A model generated the notes under the pieces. That model was not told where the DNA came from, did not search any database, and saw only the letters and a program-made list of their open reading frames with translations. Position numbers and translations under genes: made by a program. A stretch of 35,403 nucleotides of DNA. Source: an uncultured Clostridia bacterium. GTDB lineage: Bacteria; Bacillota; Clostridia; TANB77; CAG-508. The DNA lies in assembly GCA_947627185.1 (NCBI GenBank), contig CANQVF010000001.1, forward strand, positions 1 through 35,403, given 5' to 3'. The stretch's first letter is position 1. Every line of letters begins with the position of its first letter. Below, one piece after another: positions 26,348-35,097 of this stretch.

Positions 26348-26851
26348 ATGGAAAATAATGGTGGAAATACAAAGAAAATTGTAATTATTGTAGTTATACT
26401 ACTTGTAGTATTAGGAATATTATATTTTACAGTGTTTAACAAAAAATCAAAGGTTGAATATAATCTTACAACTTCTAGTAGTGCAGCTCAGAGCACACTT
26501 TTTAATGATTATAATTCTTTTAAAAAATTTATACAAAAAAATAATGTTAATGAAAATATAGAAAACAAAGTAACATTTAAAAAATCAACTTTAGATGAAA
26601 AATATACTGAAGAATTTTTTAATGATAAAAAATTAGCAGTAGTTGTTGTGTATGAAGATACTTCAAAAGATTATATGTATTCAATAGATGAAGTTGTATA
26701 TGATAGCGCAAAGAAGGAAGCTACAATAAGATATACTTATAAATATACAACTTATGCTGGAACATTAGATAGAACATGGTATGATTATATGTTTGTAGAA
26801 TTAGATAAAAATGTTGAACATGTTATTTTTGAAAATCATAATAGTAAATAA
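26348..26851 (+). CDS. Membrane-anchored extracytoplasmic protein, unknown function
   Basis: A 167-residue protein with a single N-terminal hydrophobic segment (about residues 10-30, IVIIVVILLVVLGILYFTVF) after a short Lys-containing tail, then a Ser-rich stretch and a soluble domain. The last part (FFNDKKLAVVVVYEDTSKD, then YSIDEVVYDSAKKEATIRY) loosely resembles the PrcB C-terminal fold; this is only an impression. ATG 26348 follows AAAGGAGA and I prefer it over an upstream TTG at 26288. It has its own promoter-like site and terminator. Confidence 0.7.
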   Translation: MENNGGNTKKIVIIVVILLVVLGILYFTVFNKKSKVEYNLTTSSSAAQSTLFNDYNSFKKFIQKNNVNENIENKVTFKKSTLDEKYTEEFFNDKKLAVVVVYEDTSKDYMYSIDEVVYDSAKKEATIRYTYKYTTYAGTLDRTWYDYMFVELDKNVEHVIFENHNSK

Positions 26852-26860
26852 AAATATTAA

Positions 26861-26898
26861 AAGAATTCAAAATATTTAAAATTTGAATTCTTTTTTTT
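26861..26898 (+). terminator. Terminator after the anchored protein gene
   Basis: AAGAATTCAAA (26861-26871) pairs with TTTGAATTCTT (26882-26892), followed by a run of Ts. Confidence 0.85.
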
Positions 26899-27024
26899 TG
26901 CAAAAATTAGTTTTAGTTTATAATTTAAAATGTTAATTAAAAATATTTGAATAATATAAACACACTAAAGGAAAAATATGAATAATATAAATTAATGAAT
27001 TTTAACTTTAAGAAGAGGTATTTA

Positions 27025-27519
27025 GTGAAAACGGTTTGTATAAAATCTGTGAGTAAAGAAAAAATAGAATTTTTAATAAAACAATTTGAACTATTACCAA
27101 TAAATATTTGCATGTCAAATTATCGTTTTAAAACTTATGATAATTTATTTATACATTATTTAGAGAAAGATTATGTAGATGAATTTTATGAAATTGTAGC
27201 AATAATTATAAAAAGATGTATAGAACATTTTTATGAAGAAGATTTTATTAGAAAAAACGTTGAAAAAAATTATTTTTATTTAAGTAGTGTTGAAAGAAAT
27301 TATATTTTTGAGATAACAAAAAAAGTTTTAGAACTGCCAGATGAAAAAATAGGATATAAGAGTGAACTTTTAAGAAATTTAATAAAAAATTATTTATTAG
27401 AAAACAAAAAAATTGTTTTAGAAGGTTTTATAAATTTTAGAATAAAAGAATATAAAGAACTATTAGAAAAAATTGTTGAAGTTTCGGTATTAAGTTATTT
27501 AGATTTAATAACTTTTTAA
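27025..27519 (+). CDS. ytxC: YtxC-like sporulation protein
   Basis: About 164 residues, largely helical and charged. The C-terminal LEGFINFRIKEYKELLEKIV matches the conserved end of the YtxC family, which is associated with sporulation but of undefined role. I favour GTG 27025, 6 bases after AGAAGAGG. An in-frame ATG at 26995 would add 10 residues. It overlaps by one base the stop of a five-codon ORF (ATG 26978, MNNIN) that follows AAAGGA, so a coupled start there is also possible. The family call rests on the C-terminal motif. Confidence 0.7.
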   Translation: MKTVCIKSVSKEKIEFLIKQFELLPINICMSNYRFKTYDNLFIHYLEKDYVDEFYEIVAIIIKRCIEHFYEEDFIRKNVEKNYFYLSSVERNYIFEITKKVLELPDEKIGYKSELLRNLIKNYLLENKKIVLEGFINFRIKEYKELLEKIVEVSVLSYLDLITF

Positions 27520-27583
27520 TTTTTATATTGATAAAACCAAAAAATTGTAGTAAAGTTATATAGAAGAAAGTGAGGTAAAATAT

Positions 27584-28024
27584 ATGTTAAAAGATAAATT
27601 AATGGAAGATTTAAAAATATCTATGAAAGAGAAAAATGAAGTAAGAAAAAACACAGTTCAAATGGTTAGAGCTAGAATCTTACAAATTGAAAAAGATAAT
27701 GGCATAAAAATAGATGATGAAAAAATTATTGAAATTATAGCAAAAGAGGTTAAAGGAAAAAAAGATGCTCTTGTTGATTTTGAAAAAGCTGGAAGAGAAG
27801 ACTTAATAAATCAAACAAATGAAGAAATAGCAATTTTACAAGAATATTTACCAAAACAATTAACTAAAGAAGAAATAAAAGTAGAAGTAGAAAAAGTAAT
27901 AGAATCTGTTGGAGCAACATCATTAAAAGATATGGGAGCAGTTATGAAAGAGGCAAAATCAAGAATTGGTGCTGGAGCAGATGGAAGAACTATTAATGAA
28001 GTTGTAAAGGAATTATTATCATAA
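27584..28024 (+). CDS. yqeY: GatB/YqeY-domain protein
   Basis: The 146-residue protein is typical of YqeY. LKDKLMEDLKISMKEKNEVR at the start, LQIEKDNGIKIDDEKIIEII, EIAILQEYLPKQLTKEEI in the middle and DMGAVMKEAKSRIGAGADGR near the end are all family features. The fold is shared with the tail domain of GatB amidotransferase subunits, suggesting a tRNA-related role, but no reaction is established. The next gene begins 1 base after its stop. Confidence 0.92.
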   Translation: MLKDKLMEDLKISMKEKNEVRKNTVQMVRARILQIEKDNGIKIDDEKIIEIIAKEVKGKKDALVDFEKAGREDLINQTNEEIAILQEYLPKQLTKEEIKVEVEKVIESVGATSLKDMGAVMKEAKSRIGAGADGRTINEVVKELLS

Positions 28025-28025
28025 A

Positions 28026-28691
28026 ATGAGTGTTTTTTATATAAAAATAATAGCTTGTTTAAGTATGATGTTAGATCATATAAGATATGCTATTCCAGAA
28101 ACAAATAATATTTTTACAATTATTTTAGGAAGAACAGCTTTTCCACTATATACTTTTTTAATAACACAGGGGTATATACATACAAGTGATTTAAAAAAAT
28201 ACATTAAACGACTTATATTGTTTGGATTAATATCTCAGTTACCATTTATGCTTTTTAGAACTTTACTTGGCGAATGGAAAATGCTAAATATAATGTTTAC
28301 ATTATTATTAGGAATTTGTTCTATAATTGCATATGATAAAATAGATAAAAAATATATTTCTTTACCAATATGTTTTTTGATTATTTTTCTTGGAGAAATT
28401 TTAAATGTTGATTATGGATGGTTTGGAGTAAGTTTAGTTTTATTAATGTATATTTTTAAAAATAATAAAATATTTTTTTCTATTACATATATATGTTTAA
28501 TAATAACATACTTATTAATAGCAAAAGTAAATATGTTAAATTTTATAGTATATTTTATAGCTTATATAATACCACTTATATTAATAATGTTTTATAATGG
28601 AAAGTTGGGTAAAAAGACAAAATATTTTTACTATTGGTTTTATCCAGTACACATGATAATTTATTATTTAATAAACTATTTATTCATATAA
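28026..28691 (+). CDS. TraX-family membrane protein
   Basis: The 221-residue protein has about seven to eight hydrophobic helices. The N-terminal IKIIACLSMMLDHI and GRTAFPLYTFLITQGYIHT are TraX-family marks, as is the late YYWFYPVHMIIYYLINYLF with its His. TraX of the F plasmid acetylates pilin; chromosomal Firmicute members probably act as acyltransferases on unknown substrates. Its ATG is one base past the yqeY stop, so it is co-transcribed and probably coupled. Confidence 0.85.
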   Translation: MSVFYIKIIACLSMMLDHIRYAIPETNNIFTIILGRTAFPLYTFLITQGYIHTSDLKKYIKRLILFGLISQLPFMLFRTLLGEWKMLNIMFTLLLGICSIIAYDKIDKKYISLPICFLIIFLGEILNVDYGWFGVSLVLLMYIFKNNKIFFSITYICLIITYLLIAKVNMLNFIVYFIAYIIPLILIMFYNGKLGKKTKYFYYWFYPVHMIIYYLINYLFI

Positions 28692-28775
28692 AAAATTATT
28701 GAAAATTATTAAGAATATAATTTTAGAAATTGATAAAAAATTTGTAATACTTTTAATAAATTGGATATATTAAAT

Positions 28776-28812
28776 AAAAAACTCTTAAGTTATTTACTTA
28801 AGAGTTTTTTTA
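28776..28812. terminator. Bidirectional terminator between the TraX-like and GT4 genes
   Basis: AAAAAACTCTTAAGT (28776-28790) and ACTTAAGAGTTTTTT (28796-28810) form a perfect 15-bp stem with a 5-base loop and A/T tails both ways, between two convergent genes. Confidence 0.92.
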
Positions 28813-28825
28813 TATATTTTTAATT

Positions 28826-30112
28826 TTATGCGAAAGCTTGATGAGTTTTCTTAAATGAAAGTAGATTTGTAATTTCATTTGATTTTCTAATTTGTTTACG
28901 AGCTTCTTCTTGAGCAATTTGTTTTTTCTGTCTATCTGCCATAGTTTCACATATAGCTTTTTCATATGCTAAGTGTGTATCTTCAGTTATTTTTGTCCAA
29001 TTATATTGATTTTTTACTTTTTCTTTTGCATTTTTTGAAACAGTATCACATAATTCTTTGTTGAATAATAATGAAAGAATAGAATCAGCTAATGAATTAG
29101 GATTTCCTGCATAACTTTTCATTCCAGTTACACCATGATCTATAATTTCATTTAATCCACCAATATCTGAAGTAACAACAGGTGTTCCAGAAAGCATAGC
29201 TTCTATTGCAACGATTCCAAAAGGTTCATAAGTGCTAGGAAATACTGCTACATCAGCACATTTATACATTTTTTGAACATCTTTTGAGCTTAAATGACCA
29301 GTGAAATATACTTTATTTCCTAACCCTAAATAATTTACTTGATTTTTAAGTTCATCAATCATACCACCTTTACCTGCAATTACAAGTTTAGAATCATGGT
29401 AATTATCTAAAATTTTAGGCATTGCAGAAATAAGTGTTTGAATTCCTTTTTCATAAACTAATCTTCCAATGAAAAGAATAATTTTTTCATTATCCATAGC
29501 AAATCTTCTTCTAAAATCATAGTCTTTATCGATACCATTAAAAAGAGTAAGGTCAACACCATTTGGTACAACATTAATTTTTTCATATGGAAGACCAAAA
29601 AGTCTTTGTAATTCATTTTTCATATAATTACTATTAACAATAACTTCTGATGATTCATAAGTAAGCATCCATTCTGTATCATTAATATATTTTTGCATAT
29701 CACCTCTAATACCACTATTTCTACCAGCTTCAGTAGCATGTATTGTAGAAACTAATGGTGTGTTATAAGCAAATTTCAAAGTTTTACCAGCATATGCTGT
29801 AAGCCAATCATGAGCATGTATTACATCAAAATTTCCTTTTTCAGCAATTATTTCTCCAGCTTTTGCTATCATATTAAAGTTAAGTTGCATAACCCAATCT
29901 ATGAAGTTGTTTGGAGCAATCATAAAATTATCTACTCTATAAACATCAACGCCATCATCATTTTCAAAATAAGGTACATTACCATCTTTGTAAGTTATAA
30001 CTGTAACTTTATGACCTTGCATATATAATTTATGAGATAAGTCATGTACTACTCTAGATATTCCTCCTACAATTCTTGGTGGATATTCCCATGATAGCAT
30101 TAAAATTTTCAT
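28826..30112 (-). CDS. GT4-family glycosyltransferase (glycogen-synthase-like)
   Basis: A 428-residue GT-B enzyme. MKILMLSWEYPPRIVGGISR carries the N-terminal glycine loop, HAHDWLTAYAG follows near residue 100, and EPFGIVAIEAMLSGTPVVTS near residue 290 holds the E-x7-E nucleotide-sugar site. The N-terminus resembles ADP-glucose-using glycogen synthases of the GT4 type. Its neighbours across the divergent promoter region, a DUF4912 protein and a GH57 branching enzyme, are its usual partners in bacterial alpha-glucan loci, so a role in elongating glucan chains is likely. The Lys/Gln-rich tail near 395-415 may be a flexible helix. AAAGGAGC lies upstream of the ATG. Confidence 0.87.
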   Translation of the reverse strand: MKILMLSWEYPPRIVGGISRVVHDLSHKLYMQGHKVTVITYKDGNVPYFENDDGVDVYRVDNFMIAPNNFIDWVMQLNFNMIAKAGEIIAEKGNFDVIHAHDWLTAYAGKTLKFAYNTPLVSTIHATEAGRNSGIRGDMQKYINDTEWMLTYESSEVIVNSNYMKNELQRLFGLPYEKINVVPNGVDLTLFNGIDKDYDFRRRFAMDNEKIILFIGRLVYEKGIQTLISAMPKILDNYHDSKLVIAGKGGMIDELKNQVNYLGLGNKVYFTGHLSSKDVQKMYKCADVAVFPSTYEPFGIVAIEAMLSGTPVVTSDIGGLNEIIDHGVTGMKSYAGNPNSLADSILSLLFNKELCDTVSKNAKEKVKNQYNWTKITEDTHLAYEKAICETMADRQKKQIAQEEARKQIRKSNEITNLLSFKKTHQAFA

Positions 30113-30383
30113 TTTAATAAAGTGCTCCTTTCAAATCTTTAGTTATAATTTTCTTTATACATTTTATATAAAAAGAAAACAAAAGTAAACATTTTTTGAC
30201 ACTATTTGTATTACATTTTAGTTACAAATGTTATATTTTTATAATATTTTGTAATTTAATGTAAAATTTTTTTTTATTTTGAAAATTTCTATTGATGTTT
30301 TTAATTATTATATATATAATAATTATTATTATTGGGATTATACTAATATTTTAACAGGAGTTACTAAGGAGGAAATTAAAAAA
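30113..30383. promoter_or_regulatory. Divergent promoter region of the alpha-glucan cluster
   Basis: This AT-rich region separates the minus-strand GT4 gene from the DUF4912 gene. On the plus strand TTGACA (30196-30201) lies 17 bases before TAGTTA. On the minus strand TTTACT is 17 bases before TAAAAT, about 50 bases from the GT4 start. ACATTT and AAATGT flank a 7-base centre near 30213-30231, a possible operator. No riboswitch is evident. Confidence 0.4.
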
Positions 30384-31262
30384 ATGCCAAAAAATGAAGA
30401 AATTGAGAATAAAAATAATATTTTGAATGTAAAAAATATATCTCAAAAAATTATTCATTCAGATACAAATGAAAGTGTAACAAAAACAAAAAAATCTGAA
30501 AAGAATGTTGATGAAAATCTTGTAATAGAAAAAATAAAAAATTTTTTAACAAAAATTATTGCTATGCAAGAAGAGGAAATTGAAAAAGAAAAGAAAAATA
30601 AAGTTAAATCTAAAAGTGTAGATAAAAAAGCCAAAAAAGAATATATGATGGAATATTATGATTTACCTTATAGATATAATGAAACAATTGTAAAAATTCT
30701 TGCTCAAACTCCTAAAAAATTATTTGTATATTGGGATATATCAGATAATGATAGAAAAAGATATGTTGAAACTTTTGGTGATAAATTTTTTGAAATGACT
30801 TATCCTGTTTTATTAGTATATAACGAAGATAAAAAATATGTAAAAGAAGTAGCAATTAATGATTTTGCTAATAGTTGGTATATAGATATAGATGATCCAA
30901 AAAATAAATATACAATTCAACTAGGAAGAAAATTTATAAATGCAGTTGAAAATTTAGATAATGAAAAACTAATAGAAAATAATATTGAATTACAAACAGA
31001 TTATTTACCTTTAGCAAATTCAAATGTTTTAGAAGTACCAAACGATCATGTATTACTAGAATTTTTACCAAACTTTGTTACTTTTAGAAATGTAAAAACA
31101 AATGAAGAGTATACTAAAGATTTAAGAACATTTAAAAATGTATATGGTAAAAATTATAATGTAGAAGAATTTTATCAAAATCAATATAGTGATGAAATTG
31201 CAGATGGTATGTTTGATATGAAAAATCCATCTTCAAAAATTTCTAGTTCAACTTTTAAATAA
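30384..31262 (+). CDS. DUF4912-domain protein
   Basis: A 292-residue protein. The first 110 residues are a Lys/Glu-rich, probably disordered or helical region. The DUF4912 domain begins around YDLPYRYNETIVKILAQTPK, then KLFVYWDISDNDRKRYVE, which matches the family's pattern of an aromatic-rich, carbohydrate-binding-like beta fold. The function is unknown; its constant pairing with GH57 and GT4 genes suggests it helps glucan synthesis or anchors the enzymes. I chose ATG 30384 after AAGGAGG (30366-30372); the longer open frame back to a TTG at 30279 is low-complexity and lies before the ribosome binding site. Confidence 0.8.
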   Translation: MPKNEEIENKNNILNVKNISQKIIHSDTNESVTKTKKSEKNVDENLVIEKIKNFLTKIIAMQEEEIEKEKKNKVKSKSVDKKAKKEYMMEYYDLPYRYNETIVKILAQTPKKLFVYWDISDNDRKRYVETFGDKFFEMTYPVLLVYNEDKKYVKEVAINDFANSWYIDIDDPKNKYTIQLGRKFINAVENLDNEKLIENNIELQTDYLPLANSNVLEVPNDHVLLEFLPNFVTFRNVKTNEEYTKDLRTFKNVYGKNYNVEEFYQNQYSDEIADGMFDMKNPSSKISSSTFK

Positions 31263-31304
31263 ATTTAAAACTCTATATATTCTATATTGAAAGGAAAAAT
31301 ATAA

Positions 31305-32894
31305 ATGAAAAATATAAAAGGCTATGTAAATTTTGTTTTACATGCTCATCTTCCATATATACATCATCCAGAAAGTGAGGATTACCTTGAAGAAGAATGG
31401 CTATTTGAAGCCATATCTGAAACATACATACCACTTCTATTAAATTTTAAAAAGTTAGAAGAAGAACATGTAGATTTTAGAATTACAATGACAATGACAC
31501 CTCCACTTTTAAATATGTTAGATAATAAACTATTAAAAGAAAGATATATAAAATATTTAAATAAACATATTGAATTATGTGAAAAAGAAGTTAAAAGAAC
31601 AGTTTATGATGCAAGATTAAATAATTTATCACATTATTATTTAGATAGATACAAAAACGATTTACATGTTTTTAAAGATGTTTATAAATGTAATTTAATT
31701 TCTGGTTTTAAACATTTTCAAGATATAGGAGTTTTAGAAATTATTACTTGTGGTGCCACACATGGATATTTTCCAATTCTTTATGTAAATGAAAAAACAG
31801 TTAGAGCACAAATAGCTGTTGGTGTTCAAACATATAAAAAATTTTTCGGAAAAAATCCAAGAGGAATATGGCTTCCAGAATGTGGATATGTTCCAGAAGC
31901 AGATAAGTATTTAAAAGAATTTGGAATAGAATATGCAATAGTTGAAACACATGGAGTTTTATATGCAGATCCTGCTCCAATTTATGGCACATATGCACCA
32001 ATAGTATCTCATGGTGGGTTAGTTGCTTTTGCTAGAGATTTAGAATCTTCAAGACAAGTATGGAGTTCAATTTCTGGTTATCCAGGAGATTTTAATTATA
32101 GAGAATTTTATAGAGATATAGGTTATGATACAGATTATGAATATATAAAACCATATATTGCTAGTAATGGTGCAAGAGTAAATACTGGTATAAAATATTA
32201 TAGAATTACGGGAAAAACTGATAATAAAGATTATTATGATGTTCAATGGGCAAAAGATTCTGCTGAAAAACAAGCAGGACATTTTATGGATTGTAGAAAT
32301 GCTCAAATTGAACATTTAACAAGTTATATGGATGTTCCACCAATAATTACTTGTCCATATGATGCAGAACTTTATGGACATTGGTGGTATGAAGGACCAT
32401 ATTGGCTTTATATATTATTCAAAAAAATTTATTATGATGAATGTAATTTTAAATTAATTACTCCAAGTGAATATATAGATATGTATCCACAAATGCAAGT
32501 TTCTACACCATGTAGATCAAGTTGGGGAGCAAATGGATATAGTGAAGTATGGCTAAATCAAACAAATGATTATGCACATAGACACCTACATAAAGCTGGT
32601 GATAGAATGTGTGAGCTTGCATATCTTTATCCTAATGAAGGAAATACATTAAGAAGATTAGCTTTAAATCAATGTGCAAGAGAATTATTATTAGCACAAA
32701 GTAGTGACTGGTTATTTATAATTACAAATGGTACTATGGTAGAATATGCACATAAGGCAATAAAAGATCATATTGGTAGATTTACAAAATTATATTATCA
32801 AATAAAAAATGATAAGATAGATCCAAAATATTTGTTAGATATATTTGAAAAAGATGATATATTTCCAGAAATAGATTATATGGTTTATTATTAA
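31305..32894 (+). CDS. GH57 1,4-alpha-glucan branching enzyme
   Basis: A 529-residue enzyme that probably makes alpha-1,6 branches in glycogen-like polymer. GH57 motifs are present in order: VLHAHLPYIHH (residues 11-21), GATHGYFPIL near 150, GIWLPECGY with likely nucleophile Glu 192, ARDLESSRQVWS near 245, and PYDAELYGHWWYEGP with likely acid/base Asp 353. Length and layout resemble the archaeal branching enzyme TK1436 (nucleophile and acid/base at similar positions). Other GH57 activities, such as alpha-amylase, cannot be fully excluded, but the GT4/DUF4912 context favours branching. It is 42 bases after DUF4912 with a GAAAGGA ribosome binding site. Confidence 0.88.
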   Translation: MKNIKGYVNFVLHAHLPYIHHPESEDYLEEEWLFEAISETYIPLLLNFKKLEEEHVDFRITMTMTPPLLNMLDNKLLKERYIKYLNKHIELCEKEVKRTVYDARLNNLSHYYLDRYKNDLHVFKDVYKCNLISGFKHFQDIGVLEIITCGATHGYFPILYVNEKTVRAQIAVGVQTYKKFFGKNPRGIWLPECGYVPEADKYLKEFGIEYAIVETHGVLYADPAPIYGTYAPIVSHGGLVAFARDLESSRQVWSSISGYPGDFNYREFYRDIGYDTDYEYIKPYIASNGARVNTGIKYYRITGKTDNKDYYDVQWAKDSAEKQAGHFMDCRNAQIEHLTSYMDVPPIITCPYDAELYGHWWYEGPYWLYILFKKIYYDECNFKLITPSEYIDMYPQMQVSTPCRSSWGANGYSEVWLNQTNDYAHRHLHKAGDRMCELAYLYPNEGNTLRRLALNQCARELLLAQSSDWLFIITNGTMVEYAHKAIKDHIGRFTKLYYQIKNDKIDPKYLLDIFEKDDIFPEIDYMVYY

Positions 32895-32942
32895 AAGTTT
32901 TTTAAATATAAAGATATAGTAGAAAAATAAAGGAGAAGAAAA

Positions 32943-33275
32943 ATGAATGTTTATGATGAAGTAAATAATTTAGCAAAAGCAATTAAAGAATCAAAAGAAT
33001 ATAATGAGTATAAAAAAGTAAAAGCAGATTTATCTACTATGTCTGATTTAAAAAAACAAGTAGATGAATTTGAAAAAATTCGTTATGAAGAACAACTGCT
33101 TGCTATGCAAGGAGAAAAACAAAGTGAAGAAAAAATGAAAAAATTACAAGAATTATATGAAATTCTTGTAAAAAACGAAAGAGTTAAAGATTACTTTGAT
33201 AAAGAAGTTAGATTTAATGTTTTAATTGCAGATGTTAATAAAATTATAGGAGAAGCTATTAAAGATGTATTATAA
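32943..33275 (+). CDS. YlbF/YmcA-family protein
   Basis: A 110-residue, almost wholly helical protein. VYDEVNNLAKAIKESKEYNE at the N-terminus, then KKQVDEFEKIRYEEQLLAMQ and FNVLIADVNKIIGEAIKDVL at the end match the YlbF/YmcA/YaaT group. In Bacillus these proteins form a complex with YaaT that affects mRNA processing and, as known consequences, sporulation and biofilm formation. Which member this is cannot be told without alignment. It has an AAAGGAG ribosome binding site and is followed by a terminator. Confidence 0.82.
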   Translation: MNVYDEVNNLAKAIKESKEYNEYKKVKADLSTMSDLKKQVDEFEKIRYEEQLLAMQGEKQSEEKMKKLQELYEILVKNERVKDYFDKEVRFNVLIADVNKIIGEAIKDVL

Positions 33276-33305
33276 AAACTGGATATTTTATGTCCAGTTT
33301 TTTGT
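33274..33305 (+). terminator. Terminator after the ylbF-like gene
   Basis: AAAAACTGGATA (33274-33285) pairs with TGTCCAGTTTTT (33291-33302), with one G-U pair and a 5-base loop, followed by Ts. It begins in the stop codon of the gene. Confidence 0.85.
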
Positions 33306-33390
33306 TTTACCTCTTTTTATAAAAAAAACTATCTTTTATTTGTATTTTGTTGTATAATACTAAGGAAAAATTTATTTTGGGAGGAAAGGA

Positions 33391-35079
33391 ATGAATAAAA
33401 AATGGGAATTCTATAATTCTGATGAAAATAAAATAAAAGAAATATCTGAAAAGTTTAATATATCAGAATTATTAGCAACAGTATTAGTAAATAGAAATAT
33501 AACTCAAGAAGATGAAATAAAAATATTTTTAAATCCTACTAGAAAAAACTTTCATGATCCATATTTAATGCCAGATATGAAAATTGCTGTTGATAGAATA
33601 ATACAAGGAATAAACAGTCAAGAAAAAATTATGATTTATGGAGATTATGATGTAGATGGAATTACCAGTATTACTGTTCTATCAAGATTTTTTAAACAAT
33701 TAGGTTTGGAAGTTGGCTCATATATACCTAATCGTTTAGATGAAGGATATGGATTAAATAGAGAAGCAATAAAACAAATTGCAGATGAGGGTTATAGCTT
33801 AATAATTACTGTTGATTGTGGAATTTCTGGAACAGAAGAAGTAGATTATGCATATAGCTTAGGAATGGAAGTTATTGTAACTGACCATCATGAACCATTA
33901 GAAAATTTGCCTAAAGCTTTAGCTGTAATAGATTGTAAAAGAAAAGATAATAAATATCCATTTAATAGTTTAGCTGGAGTTGGGGTAGCATTTAAATTAA
34001 TACAAGCCATAGGAATGCAATTAGGATTAGAAGAAAAAGAGTATTTAAAATATTTAGATATTGTATGTATAGGAACAATATCAGATATAGTTCCTTTAAT
34101 AGATGAAAATAGAGTTATAGCAAAACTAGGATTAAAATTAATTGAGCAAAGTAAATCACCAGCAGTAAGAGCTTTACTTAATGTTGCAGGATATAATGAG
34201 ATAAATTCAAACACTGTTTCATTTGGAATTGCTCCAAGAATAAATGCTTGTGGAAGAATGGGGCATGAAAGAGAAGCATTAGATTTATTTTTAACTGATA
34301 ATATTGTAGAAGCAAATAAAATTACAGAAAAATTAAATACATATAATAAACAAAGACAAAATATTGAAAAAAGAATTTTTGAAGAGGCAATTTCAAAAAT
34401 AGAGAAAGAAAATATAAATGAAAAAAATGCAATTGTTTTAGGAGCAGAAAATTGGCATCATGGTGTTATAGGAATAGTAGCTTCAAAAATAACAGAATTA
34501 TATTTTAAACCAAGCATATTGGTATGTTTTGAAGGTAATAATGGAAAAGGTTCAGGTAGAAGTGTACCAGGATTTGATTTGCATGATGCATTATGCAAAT
34601 CAAGTAATTATTTAGAAAAATATGGCGGGCATGAAATGGCAGTTGGTCTAAGCTTAAAAAAAGACCAATTTGAAAATTTTAAATCTGAATTTGAAAAAAT
34701 TGCCGATAAAGCAAAAATAGACGAAATTATACCAGTTATAAAAATAGATAAAGAAATTAATTTAAAAGATATTACTTTAGATAATGTAAAAAATTTGAAA
34801 TTGTTAGAACCATTTGGAGAAGCAAATAAAACACCAATTTTTATATATAAAAATTTAAAAATAGATTCAATAAGAGCTTTATCTGAAGGAAAACATTTAA
34901 AATTAACTTTAAAAGATAATAATACAATTATAAATGCTATAGGATTTAATATGGGAAATTATTCAGAAGAATATTTAATTGGTGATAAAATAGATATAAT
35001 AGGAGTACTGGAGATAAATGTTTTTAATGGTACAGAAAGTATACAAATAAACATGAAAGATATGAGAAAGTCATATTAG
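33391..35079 (+). CDS. recJ: Single-strand-specific DNA exonuclease RecJ
   Basis: A 5'-3' exonuclease used in recombination and repair. The 562 residues are normal for the family. The DHH core has YGDYDVDGITSITVLSRFF (near residue 87), LIITVDCGISG (near 137) and VIVTDHHEPLEN (near 163). ACGRMGHEREALDLFL follows near 285. The DHHA1 domain carries GSGRSVPGFDLHDAL and YGGHEMAVGLSL near 390-420, and a small OB-like C-terminal region completes the protein. ATG 33391 follows GGAGGAAAGG. A TATAAT at 33353-33358 may be its -10 box. It is 18 bases before relA/spoT, an arrangement common in Firmicutes. Confidence 0.93.
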   Translation: MNKKWEFYNSDENKIKEISEKFNISELLATVLVNRNITQEDEIKIFLNPTRKNFHDPYLMPDMKIAVDRIIQGINSQEKIMIYGDYDVDGITSITVLSRFFKQLGLEVGSYIPNRLDEGYGLNREAIKQIADEGYSLIITVDCGISGTEEVDYAYSLGMEVIVTDHHEPLENLPKALAVIDCKRKDNKYPFNSLAGVGVAFKLIQAIGMQLGLEEKEYLKYLDIVCIGTISDIVPLIDENRVIAKLGLKLIEQSKSPAVRALLNVAGYNEINSNTVSFGIAPRINACGRMGHEREALDLFLTDNIVEANKITEKLNTYNKQRQNIEKRIFEEAISKIEKENINEKNAIVLGAENWHHGVIGIVASKITELYFKPSILVCFEGNNGKGSGRSVPGFDLHDALCKSSNYLEKYGGHEMAVGLSLKKDQFENFKSEFEKIADKAKIDEIIPVIKIDKEINLKDITLDNVKNLKLLEPFGEANKTPIFIYKNLKIDSIRALSEGKHLKLTLKDNNTIINAIGFNMGNYSEEYLIGDKIDIIGVLEINVFNGTESIQINMKDMRKSY

Positions 35080-35097
35080 ACTAAAAGGGGATTTAAA

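Noticed and set aside
30279..30383. Longer N-terminus for the DUF4912 protein from TTG 30279
   Set aside because: Low-complexity Tyr/Asn-rich sequence preceding a clear AAGGAGG ribosome binding site for ATG 30384.
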